Assembly (NCBI GenBank): GCA_012839345.1
Contig: DUNN01000029.1
Span: forward strand, 62,001 to 126,000
DNA length: 64,000 bases
Source: Clostridiales bacterium
GTDB taxonomy: Bacteria > Bacillota > Clostridia > Oscillospirales > Acutalibacteraceae
Direction: 5' to 3'
Shown here: piece by piece, positions 8,123 through 15,178 of the stretch
Position numbering within the stretch: the stretch's first letter is position 1
Layout: each line of letters opens with the position of its first letter
Notes under the pieces: generated by a model
What the model saw: the letters and a program-made list of their open reading frames with translations, nothing else
Told to the model about the DNA's origin: nothing
The model's database searches: none
Program-made: the position numbers and the translations under genes

Positions 8123-9469
8123 TTAGTGTACCAGGCCGCCATACAGGAAGAAGACGGAGATGCAAAGAATCGCGCCGACAATCCAGCCGGTCGGAATAGA
8201 CATCTTCATGTAGTCCTTCGTGTTGACCTTGGTGTAGCCGAAGCCCCATGCAACCCAGGACTGTGTAATGTCAAGATGCTGAGGAGCAATGGTGGTAACG
8301 GCGAAGAGGGGATACAGGAACTGAACCGGCCAGCTGGCGATTCCTACAACAACCGCAAGAATAGCGGCGCCGCAACCTACCAAGTTCATGGGGCCACGGA
8401 AGAAGCCAAGCGGAGTCAAAATCGCAAAGATCAGGCAGATGAGCAGAGCAGAAGTCGGAATGAATCCGCCGATCAAAGTCTTGAAATAAGTAGCCGCAAA
8501 GTTTGCTGCATTGTTGAACATGGAAAGAGTAAGCAGGAAGCCGACCATCGGGGCGACATCCACAGCGCCGTCTGCGAAAAGCTTTGCAAGGTTGCGGCAG
8601 ATTTCGCCAAAGCCGCCTGACAGTTTTCTGCAGGTGAGCAGTGCATAAAGCGCTGCAATAACGAACGCAAGAATAATCGGGACATTGAACGCCACAACTA
8701 GAATCACAGGCAGAAGAACGGAGATCCAGGAGATAGCCGGAGCATCTGCCACGGCTTCTGTGTTTGCGCTAGCCGCCCATGCGTGAGAGACCTTCTTGCG
8801 CTTCAGGCTGATGTTTGCAACGACCAGCACAACAACAAGGGCCACAACCATTGCGATTACGCCAAAGCTGAAGTAGGAGTTGTAATCATAGCTGGCGTAA
8901 TCCGGGTTTGCGGTGGCGAAGATCGCCTGATATTGTTTAAAGTTGACAATATTGGCGAAAATGCCGGCCATGATGGAACCCATGAAAGAGAACAATGCAA
9001 CAGGAGCCGAAATTCCCAAAGAAAGCAGAATCGGAAGAACGATAACTGCGATGGAAATTACCGGGCCAATTCCGGTCATGGAAGTAAAGATCAGAGCAGT
9101 CACAACGCACAGCAGTGTCATTGTAATGCGTGGTTTGTCGCCGCCAAGTTCCACGACTTTCCGAATCAAGGTGGACGCGATACCGGTATCCATCAGCACT
9201 CTACCGAAGAATGCGCCGAAGAATACGTTGACCAGTATGGATTTGCCGTAGTTTTCAGGACCCGTCTGAAAAACGTTCGTTAAAACGTCAATAACGGTTT
9301 TGTCTTTCATCGCCTCGGTTGGCACAATGGCATTGCCGATGAGTGCAAGAGCAACCCAGAAAACAGACATTACAAAGAACCCGACCATTAGGTTGTATCC
9401 TTTTACACAATACCAGATCATGCCAAAAAAGGATAGTATCATAATGATACCAATGATAACATTAACCAT
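8123..9469 (-). CDS. Membrane permease, ion-transporter (GntP/CitMHS-like) superfamily
   Basis: 448 aa with about 11-12 hydrophobic segments along its length, starting MVNVIIGIIMILSFFGMIWY. Two internally similar halves each hold a Gly/Pro-rich stretch (SMTGIGPVISIAVIVLPI; ILTPLGFFRGPMNLVGCG) that could be re-entrant loops, as in anion/proton symporters. I cannot place it in a named family with certainty; an organic-acid or sugar-acid substrate would fit the uxu genes downstream. GGAGG lies just ahead of ATG 9469. It is the first gene after the promoter and operators at 9512-9566, so it is probably the uptake step for the operon's substrate. Confidence 0.7.
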   Translation of the reverse strand: MVNVIIGIIMILSFFGMIWYCVKGYNLMVGFFVMSVFWVALALIGNAIVPTEAMKDKTVIDVLTNVFQTGPENYGKSILVNVFFGAFFGRVLMDTGIASTLIRKVVELGGDKPRITMTLLCVVTALIFTSMTGIGPVISIAVIVLPILLSLGISAPVALFSFMGSIMAGIFANIVNFKQYQAIFATANPDYASYDYNSYFSFGVIAMVVALVVVLVVANISLKRKKVSHAWAASANTEAVADAPAISWISVLLPVILVVAFNVPIILAFVIAALYALLTCRKLSGGFGEICRNLAKLFADGAVDVAPMVGFLLTLSMFNNAANFAATYFKTLIGGFIPTSALLICLIFAILTPLGFFRGPMNLVGCGAAILAVVVGIASWPVQFLYPLFAVTTIAPQHLDITQSWVAWGFGYTKVNTKDYMKMSIPTGWIVGAILCISVFFLYGGLVH

Positions 9470-9511
9470 AAAAATCCTCCCTACAATTTAGATGACACCC
9501 CAGGTAAGAAT

Positions 9512-9527
9512 AACTAACATGTTAGTT
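9512..9527. promoter_or_regulatory. Operator 1, perfect 16-bp palindrome
   Basis: AACTAACATGTTAGTT is a perfect palindrome lying just downstream of the predicted transcription start of the permease operon. Its core TAACATGTTA recurs at 9542-9551. Centre-to-centre distance is 27 bp. Such short palindromes are typical GntR/FCD-regulator sites; assignment to the GntR protein at 4328-5008 is inference. Confidence 0.72.
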
Positions 9528-9537
9528 CGGTGCTTAA

Positions 9538-9566
9538 ATAGTAACATGTTAGCGACTGAATGTCAA
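9538..9566 (-). promoter_or_regulatory. Promoter of the permease-HyuA-uxuAB operon
   Basis: On the minus strand TTGACA (9566-9561) and TACTAT (9543-9538) are separated by exactly 17 nt, a near-consensus vegetative promoter. Transcription would start near 9531, about 60 nt before the permease ATG. Confidence 0.75.
9542..9551. promoter_or_regulatory. Operator 2, TAACATGTTA palindrome
   Basis: Second copy of the 10-bp core, inside the promoter spacer and touching the -10 element, so a bound protein would block RNA polymerase. Confidence 0.68.
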
Positions 9567-9803
9567 GCGCTTTTTTGTATATATTTCTTAATTAATTAAT
9601 TGGAATGATTTGCTTATTGTTGAAGTATTACCAATAGTAATTTCCTAATTCAATTTAAATAATCAAAATGCGCTTATGAGAAAAATATTTTCTCTAAGAT
9701 GATTGAAAATATTTGTGAAAAAACTGTGCCCAAGCTCCCGCCGGAATGTTTTGATTTGGTTCAACCGGCATTATTGTAACCGGTTTTAGGCATTGTAATT
9801 CAA

Positions 9804-9834
9804 GAAAAAAGCACCCGGCAAGAAAGCCGGGTGC
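9804..9834 (-). terminator. Rho-independent terminator
   Basis: Perfect 9-bp stem GCACCCGGC/GCCGGGTGC (9811-9819, 9826-9834) followed on the minus strand by TTTTTTCTT. It would end transcription of the ABC permease remnant that stops at 9849. Between here and the promoter at 9566 the AT-rich sequence holds no gene I can support. Confidence 0.85.
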
Positions 9835-9848
9835 GAATCAACATTGCG

Positions 9849-10253
9849 TTATGTTATTTGATGCTTACAATACGCATGAATCGAAAAAATGAAAAACAGT
9901 GGAATCTCTAGAATGGCCGCTCAGACTGTAAGATAGGGAGACCAAATGTACCAAGGACCAAGCTGGATAAACGTAGTCTGGTTTAGCAAAGTGAAAAAGT
10001 TGCGAGAGATACCCGCGCCGCCGGACGGCAGCACACAGGTTACAAAGTTGGCTGTATTTCCATGCCACACAGTATGCAGAATCGCGGGCAGGATGCAGAA
10101 TGCAACAGCGATAATCAATGCTGTTGTGGGATGCTGGCATTTTGCGGAAACCAAAAGGATGAAACAAGCGGATGCAAGCAGGGTCAGCAAACCGGCCAAA
10201 ATGGTCAATCCTTGCTCTTGCCCGATTGTGAGCGGGACAAAGCTGAGCACCAT
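9849..10253 (-). pseudogene. ABC-2-type permease remnant with in-frame stop
   Basis: The frame encodes the C-terminal part of a multi-pass permease: three or four hydrophobic helices, a loop (LPSGGAGISRNFF), then QLGPWYIWSPYLTV. A TGA at 9921-9923 interrupts it, and the same frame goes on AAILEIPLFFIFSIHAYC to TAA at 9849. That ending is typical of lantibiotic-immunity-type ABC permeases. A TAA sits directly before the only ATG (10253) and no ribosome site is seen, so the N-terminal half has been lost. I read it as a dead gene, with both truncation and a nonsense mutation. Confidence 0.7.
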
Positions 10254-10295
10254 TTAGAAATTAGAATTTTAGTATCGCTTGTCGGGGGGCACAAC

Positions 10296-10650
10296 ATGCT
10301 GATCTTTTTCCTGTCTATGCTTGAGACAGACGAGGGCAAAAACAACTTCACCCGGTTATATGAGAAATATCGCAAGCTTATGTTTTATGTAGCCAACCAA
10401 ATTTTTAGGGACGGTTATCTGTCGGAAGACGCAGTAGAACAGACTTTTGTAAAAATCATTGAGCATTTAGACAATATTTCGGATGCGGATTGTCACAAAA
10501 CCAAGAGTTATATTGTTATTAGAGTTTTTGAATGAAGAAATTGCAACGATGTTAGGAATCTCGGAACCGACTGTGCGAAAGCGATTGGAGCACGCGAAAG
10601 AAAAAGTCCAGCAATTTCTGAATGAGGAGACCAATGAGAATGCCGAGTAG
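10296..10650 (+). pseudogene. Sigma-70 family (ECF-like) sigma factor with internal deletion
   Basis: From ATG 10296, behind a GGGGGGC ribosome site, the protein reads MLIFFLSMLETDEGKNNFTR, then LYEKYRKLMFYVANQIFRDG and DAVEQTFVKIIEHLDNI, which is sigma region 2. The frame stops at 10535. In the next frame LNEEIATMLGISEPTVRKRL and a following helix form the region 4 helix-turn-helix, ending at TAG 10650. The linker between KSYIVIRV and this helix-turn-helix is missing and the frame changes at the junction (~10520-10530), so an internal deletion has joined the two ends. It overlaps the DUF4367-like remnant, its usual partner gene. Confidence 0.72.
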
Positions 10651-10969
10651 CTATTCCGAAGAAGCCCTGAAAGCTGCTGTTGTAGCAGCCGACCATTTAT
10701 TCGTTCACGCTTTGCCATCTGATAATGAAATCGATCATGTGTTTTCCAAAACTAGCCCGATAGGTAAAACAGCCGATATTTCATGGAAACCGTCCGGTAT
10801 GACGGATGACGTTCATTTTTTACAACAACAGGCCTCTGGAAATTGGACAGCACTCATTTATGGGACAAATATTGCACGTCCTACTGGAGATCGTATGATG
10901 GATCTCCGCTCTTTTGGCAGTATTTCTTATAAATCCGCTCAGATGACAATTTCATACGTTTTGGAGTAA
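10634..10969 (+). pseudogene. DUF4367-like anti-sigma partner with internal deletion
   Basis: The first ~40 residues (MPSSYSEEALKAAVVAADHL, then PSDNEIDHVFSKT) match the N terminus of proteins encoded just after ECF sigma factors in Clostridia. These continue with a membrane helix and a DUF4367 domain. Here the helix is absent and the frame passes straight to what looks like the end of DUF4367 (ISWKPSGMTDDVHFLQ, then GNWTALIYGTNI and YKSAQMTISYVLE). It is an open frame, but the protein would lack its central domain, so I class it as a deletion remnant. An in-frame ATG at 10622 is the alternative start. Confidence 0.6.
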
Positions 10970-10982
10970 TCTTGTTCTACAG

Positions 10983-11016
10983 TGGGAGGGACAAGCTATA
11001 AAGGTTGTCCCTCCCA
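10983..11016. terminator. Strong hairpin after the DUF4367-like remnant
   Basis: Perfect 12-bp stem TGGGAGGGACAA/TTGTCCCTCCCA (10983-10994, 11005-11016) with a 10-nt loop. The following ATTTGTGG is poor in T, so termination on the plus strand may be incomplete. Confidence 0.55.
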
Positions 11017-11097
11017 TTTGTGGTCTATATTCAGTTTTTTCGGAAGCTGCCGATAATATTTTTATAGAAAAATAATTTATAATAGGAGGACACTATT

Positions 11098-11687
11098 ATG
11101 AATATAAGTTCTCTTAGCATGGGAGGTTTCTCACGCCTAAATTCCCAAACTACTGTAAGAGCAGATCAAACCACTTCTACTGAAAACACTTTTGGAAAGA
11201 AAAATACCAGTTCCTTGCCGGATGAAGTGGTTGAAAACATTCAGAAAATGGCACGGGAAGGTGCGAAAAAATGTGTATATATGGGAGATCAATATGGAGC
11301 ATATATCAACGCATATAAAACGCAGCATATATCGCCCAACCGTTCAAAGCTGATTTCTTTGATGACTCCTATGTTGATGAACGCAAAATACACAAATGGT
11401 TTACCACGTTTTTTCAATTTCCAGGACTTCCATTTATAGGAATGTTACAGGTCGGCGCACGAAATGGGGCGTCTATGTCTATCTATGACAATAGCGGAAC
11501 TGAAATCCTGTCTTATGATTGCAGAAATGGCTGGCTTCCTCACCAATCGCAGGCGGAAGACGAGTTTTACGATGAAACAACGGCAATTTATCATGAGGCA
11601 TACGTCGCCGCGAGAGCGGAGATGCAGGTAGGCTCAGTACCAAGTAGCGGAATAGCTACAACTTCAGGATTGGATATAAAAGCATAA
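11098..11687 (+). CDS. Uncharacterised protein encoded in two frames joined at a -1 slippery site
   Basis: The first frame (11098-11439) starts behind AGGAGG and gives MNISSLSMGGFSRL, a Ser/Thr-rich stretch, then SLPDEVVENIQKMAREGAKK, YINAYKTQHISPNRSKL and MLMNAKYTNGLPRFF before stopping. The -1 frame continues without a break as QFPGLPFIGMLQVGARNG, MSIYDNSGTEILSY and ETTAIYHEAYVAARAEM to 11687. The join would give a ~196-aa protein. I have seen similar uncharacterised clostridial proteins with the SPNRSKL and YVAARAEM blocks but know no function. No signal peptide or membrane helix is seen. Either it is a recently frameshifted gene, a homopolymer error, or a programmed frameshift. Confidence 0.65.
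11409..11415 (+). promoter_or_regulatory. T TTT TTC heptamer at the frameshift point
   Basis: In the zero frame the codons are CGT TTT TTC, so the bases fit the X XXY YYZ pattern of -1 frameshift sites. Slipping back one base gives CAA TTT CCA and enters the second frame exactly. I see only a weak 4-bp hairpin downstream and no pseudoknot. Confidence 0.45.
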
Positions 11688-11896
11688 AGCACCTTTGTGT
11701 ATTCTTATAAAGTAAAGGTCACCCTGTCTTACCCATCAAATTATAGGAAATTACAACATACCAATATTTAACTACCCTCTTTGAAAAATTTAAAGGGAAG
11801 CCATTTTGACTTCCTTCGATTTACCTATTTTGAGTATTAGAAATTAAAAACTAAATTCCATTCTAATAAATTCTCCAAAACCAATTGGTGTATCTT

Positions 11897-12157
11897 TTAT
11901 ATATCCTTCATTATAAATCCTGCTTCCTTATAGCATTTAATTGCTCTCTCAATAAAGGAACGTACTTCATATATCTTTTTATATTTACAGAGGTAGAAGA
12001 ACATCTTTAGTAGTCTCCTGAGTTGCGTAAATACAAAAGCAGTCTCATGCAAGGCTTTTCCACAGCCAGTGCAACTTTGATGGTACGGACAATCTTGGTC
12101 TTTCTTGAAACGATCTGAATAGGGGATAAAATGGCCAGAGCGCAGTATGGAAAGCAA
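11897..12157 (-). pseudogene. Possible decayed coding fragment, unrecognised
   Basis: An 86-codon open frame in the 600-bp gap 11688-12292. It contains a Cys cluster (CPYHQSCTGCGK) and basic C-terminal helices, but no convincing ribosome site, and its start overlaps the terminator at 12156-12196. It may be a leftover piece of a transposase-like gene. Confidence that it is expressed is low. The rest of this gap is AT-rich; I see nothing else in it. Confidence 0.2.
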
Positions 12158-12196
12158 AAATACGGGAAAGCCTGAAAAGACTTTCCCGTATTTTTT
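12156..12196. terminator. Bidirectional Rho-independent terminator
   Basis: 15-bp perfect stem AAAAATACGGGAAAG (12156-12170) with CTTTCCCGTATTTTT (12181-12195), flanked by T-runs on both strands. It most likely ends the leftward AmiE-like transcript. Confidence 0.85.
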
Positions 12197-12292
12197 AGCC
12201 CTAGAGGAATGGAAACTCTAAAAGCATATATTGATTTATTCGCTGCAAGATTCGCTTTTTACAATTACAACAGATCTTAGAGTAAATTCATA

Positions 12293-14521
12293 TTAGCGTG
12301 CTTTTATGGTTGCGGTCAGACATCTTGAGCTGCCGTTGATATAAATTCCCGCAGAATCGCCTACTTTTCCGATTGCGGTAATTTTGTAGAAATAGGTATT
12401 GCCGTTTTTCCTAATCAGTTTGCTTTGGAAAACGCCAGGGGTTCCAACGACGAATGTGGGCGCTTTGCCGTTTTTACTTACAATTTTGAATGTGTAAGAT
12501 TTGTTCACTTCCAAATCGTGAATGGTGTCACATTCATAAGTTGCCAAAGCGGAAAGCCGTTTTTTAAACTGGGATACTACAGCGGCATCTGCTGCTTTGG
12601 GCAATTTGGACACGGCTTGCTCCGCGTAATTGACCGTTTCGGGTGTTTTATGCTGTTCTGCACGGGTAATAGCGGTGTCAACCAACGGGTAAGTAGCCTG
12701 CAAAATTGCCTTCTCGTCGTACTTCTCCGTTTCTTTTTGATAGAGTTTTAATTTTTCGCTTACCATTTCTGCAATATTTGCATTCACGGCGCTGTCGCTG
12801 GTATGCTCGATCCCTTCAAAAATCAGTTCTGAAATAGTTCCTAAGGTCGCGGTTGTAAATTTATTGCCAAGAAAATCATTTGGGTTGGTCTTATTGTCAA
12901 TCAGAGGAGAATTGATTTTATTGGTCAGCAACACCATAACCAGATCGTTTTCCGGGTCGATCATAGTCAGGGTACCGGTCCATCCCTGGTGGCCGATGGT
13001 GTCACTTGAAGAATCCACTCCGAAATACCACGGGCGGCCTTTGTCTCCTTCTCTCCACCATCCGAGACCCCAGGTCGGAAGAGAATCTTTTCGCTTTGTA
13101 AATTGATCGATGGTATTTTTGTCAAAAAGCTTATTCCCTCCGTAGCCGCCGCCGTTCAGCATTACCTGGCACAACTTTGCAAGGTCACCGGCATTTGCGA
13201 ATAAGCCGGCGTGCCCTGAAACGCCGCCCATGGAATAGAAAGCTTTTTCATCATGAACCTGCCCTTGAAGGGTGTTCGTTCGGACATTTACAAACTTGAC
13301 GGCGCCGTCGCGGGTATTGCCATTCAATTCTGTTGCTGCGCAGTCGTTTACGTTGAATCCCTTCTTCAATGGGTTGTACAGGATATGGGAAAGTCCTAAT
13401 GGTTTGTAGATATTATTTTCTACATATTGGTCAAGTGGTTCACCCGTCACTTTTTCCACAACAAGGCCAAGAAGCATATAATCCACATCGGAATATTGGG
13501 TCTTGGTTCCCGGCTCATATTGAAGCGGAGTCTTCAGAATCATTTGAATCGTGGTGTTCTTATCCTGTGAAAAAAGCGAATTTGTTACATTGGGATCGGA
13601 CTTCTGTGTGGCTTGATTGTAGTGGTCATTGAAATACTGCGGGTCTGCCGGAAAACCTCCCTGATGCTCCATGAGTTCTTTCAAGGTCAACTGCTCTTTC
13701 CCTCGAATCGGGTCATTTGCTCCGTCCTTGAATTCGGGGAAATATTTTGTGATTTTATCGTTGATGTCGATTTTTCCCTCATAAACCAGTTTCTGAAGAG
13801 CATAATTGGTTGCGTACATCTTTGTGTTGGATGCAAGGTCGTAAAGCGTGTTTGTGGTAACACGCGGTGAGTTGGTCTTTCTGGTACCGTTCTGTTGATA
13901 GGCATTTATCGTGCCGTATGCGGTATTTTTAATCATTACGCCGTCTTTGATAATGGCCAGCTGTGCGCTTGTAAAACCATATTTAATATCGTTATTAATA
14001 ATCGTATCAATCAGGTTTAACTTATCCTGGTCCACGCCAACGCTGGAGGCGGTTCCATTTATTACGATGGGGTAGGGGATTTTTACATTAATTTTTCCGG
14101 TGGACGGAGTATAGCCATTAATTTGAATGGTATTTATACCATTCACCGTCCATTTTGAAATGTCTAGTTTATAAGTCTTTCCGTTATGGTTACATGCTTG
14201 CGAAATATCAACCTGTTTACCGTTAATGAAAAATTTGACACTCTTAAGGTTATTGCATGTGATATAAAGCTCGCCCTGGCCTTTATAGGCTTTGAAGCTA
14301 TATTTGTTATTCATAATAAGGGTGTCATCCACATAACCGGCCCAATCTGGAAAGGTAAGGTCGGCCTGCAGACCCGAAGGGACCGAAGCAGCCATCGTAA
14401 TATGGCTGGTTTCAGCCGCCTGAGCTGAGGGACTGAATGCGAGCGGCATAGAAGAGAAAACGATACCGGCTGTCAGCAGAAAACTTAGCGCCTTTGTAGA
14501 TGCAAATCTCATCTCTTTCAC
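12293..14521 (-). CDS. Secreted serine beta-lactamase-fold hydrolase, AmiE-like
   Basis: 742 aa. Residues 1-37 are a Sec signal peptide ending in AQAAE. An N-terminal beta-rich region (~40-160) precedes a class C beta-lactamase/esterase domain (~170-560) with SxxK in LASNTKMYA, YSD in YSDVDYMLLG and HQG in IGHQGWTGT; a small C-terminal beta domain follows. In Bacillus the mur operon encodes AmiE of this fold, an exo-amidase that removes the peptide from MurNAc. Placement directly after the PTS genes of the mur cluster supports that role here. A D-alanyl-D-alanine carboxypeptidase or esterase activity is possible. The extra domains make it longer than Bacillus AmiE and may bind the cell wall. 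Confidence 0.8.
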   Translation of the reverse strand: MKEMRFASTKALSFLLTAGIVFSSMPLAFSPSAQAAETSHITMAASVPSGLQADLTFPDWAGYVDDTLIMNNKYSFKAYKGQGELYITCNNLKSVKFFINGKQVDISQACNHNGKTYKLDISKWTVNGINTIQINGYTPSTGKINVKIPYPIVINGTASSVGVDQDKLNLIDTIINNDIKYGFTSAQLAIIKDGVMIKNTAYGTINAYQQNGTRKTNSPRVTTNTLYDLASNTKMYATNYALQKLVYEGKIDINDKITKYFPEFKDGANDPIRGKEQLTLKELMEHQGGFPADPQYFNDHYNQATQKSDPNVTNSLFSQDKNTTIQMILKTPLQYEPGTKTQYSDVDYMLLGLVVEKVTGEPLDQYVENNIYKPLGLSHILYNPLKKGFNVNDCAATELNGNTRDGAVKFVNVRTNTLQGQVHDEKAFYSMGGVSGHAGLFANAGDLAKLCQVMLNGGGYGGNKLFDKNTIDQFTKRKDSLPTWGLGWWREGDKGRPWYFGVDSSSDTIGHQGWTGTLTMIDPENDLVMVLLTNKINSPLIDNKTNPNDFLGNKFTTATLGTISELIFEGIEHTSDSAVNANIAEMVSEKLKLYQKETEKYDEKAILQATYPLVDTAITRAEQHKTPETVNYAEQAVSKLPKAADAAVVSQFKKRLSALATYECDTIHDLEVNKSYTFKIVSKNGKAPTFVVGTPGVFQSKLIRKNGNTYFYKITAIGKVGDSAGIYINGSSRCLTATIKAR

Positions 14522-14693
14522 TCCTTTTCATCTATAAAACAGAGTATCCACTTTTCGCTGCAGGCTTAATTTTTCCACAACTCACTCCTTTATCAGCGCT
14601 GCTTTCCGCACTTGCGGCCGCTACGGTCGGAAAAAGTCTTCTATTTTTTAATGGGGTCCCCATACTTCGCTAAGCACAAATGACTTTTATCTC

Positions 14694-15173
14694 TTATAAA
14701 GAATATTTTATAATAACAGTTTTGCCTGCATCGGCTTTGCCGCCATAGGTAGTCAAGTCTTTTACCTCGTCCATATTGGTAATGATGCACGGTGTAACGA
14801 CATTGTAACCTGCCTGTTTAATTTCTTCCACATTCATGTCCATCAGTAAATCCCCTGTGGAAACCCGCTGGCCTTCTTTAACATGGCAGGTAAACCCTTT
14901 CCCATTCAGCTGAACGGTCTCCAGTCCCAGATGGATTAGTATTTCAAGACCGTCATCACTTTCCAGGCAGATGGCGTGCAGGGTGTCGGCGATTTGCACC
15001 ACTTTACCGGAAACTGGCGCAAGCACTTTACCGTCGGAAGGAATGATTCCAATTCCGTCGCCTAAAACTTTGCCGGAGAAGATATCGTCCGGTACTTCGG
15101 CTAGGGAAACAATTTTCCCTGTTTGTGGTGCAACAATTACTCCATCGTTTTTGTGTTTGTGAAACAGTGTCAT
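14694..15173 (-). CDS. crr: PTS glucose-type EIIA (Crr-like)
   Basis: 159 aa, the size of free-standing IIA-Glc. GTVVAP-like folding blocks are present (VIVAPQTGKIVSLAEVPD; SDGKVLAPVSGKVVQIAD), and the phosphorylated His is in GLEILIHLGLETVQLNG. It takes phosphate from HPr and gives it to a IIB domain. MurP (18297-19730) has IIB and IIC but no IIA, as known for MurP, so this protein is its likely donor. It ends 5 nt after ptsI in the leftward operon. It could also serve other glucose-family permeases in the cell. Confidence 0.93.
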   Translation of the reverse strand: MTLFHKHKNDGVIVAPQTGKIVSLAEVPDDIFSGKVLGDGIGIIPSDGKVLAPVSGKVVQIADTLHAICLESDDGLEILIHLGLETVQLNGKGFTCHVKEGQRVSTGDLLMDMNVEEIKQAGYNVVTPCIITNMDEVKDLTTYGGKADAGKTVIIKYSL

Positions 15174-15178
15174 TTTAC

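Noticed and set aside
14522-14693. Terminator between crr and the AmiE-like gene
   Set aside because: A GC-rich inverted repeat around GCGGCCGC is present near 14600-14630, but no T-run follows it on the minus strand.
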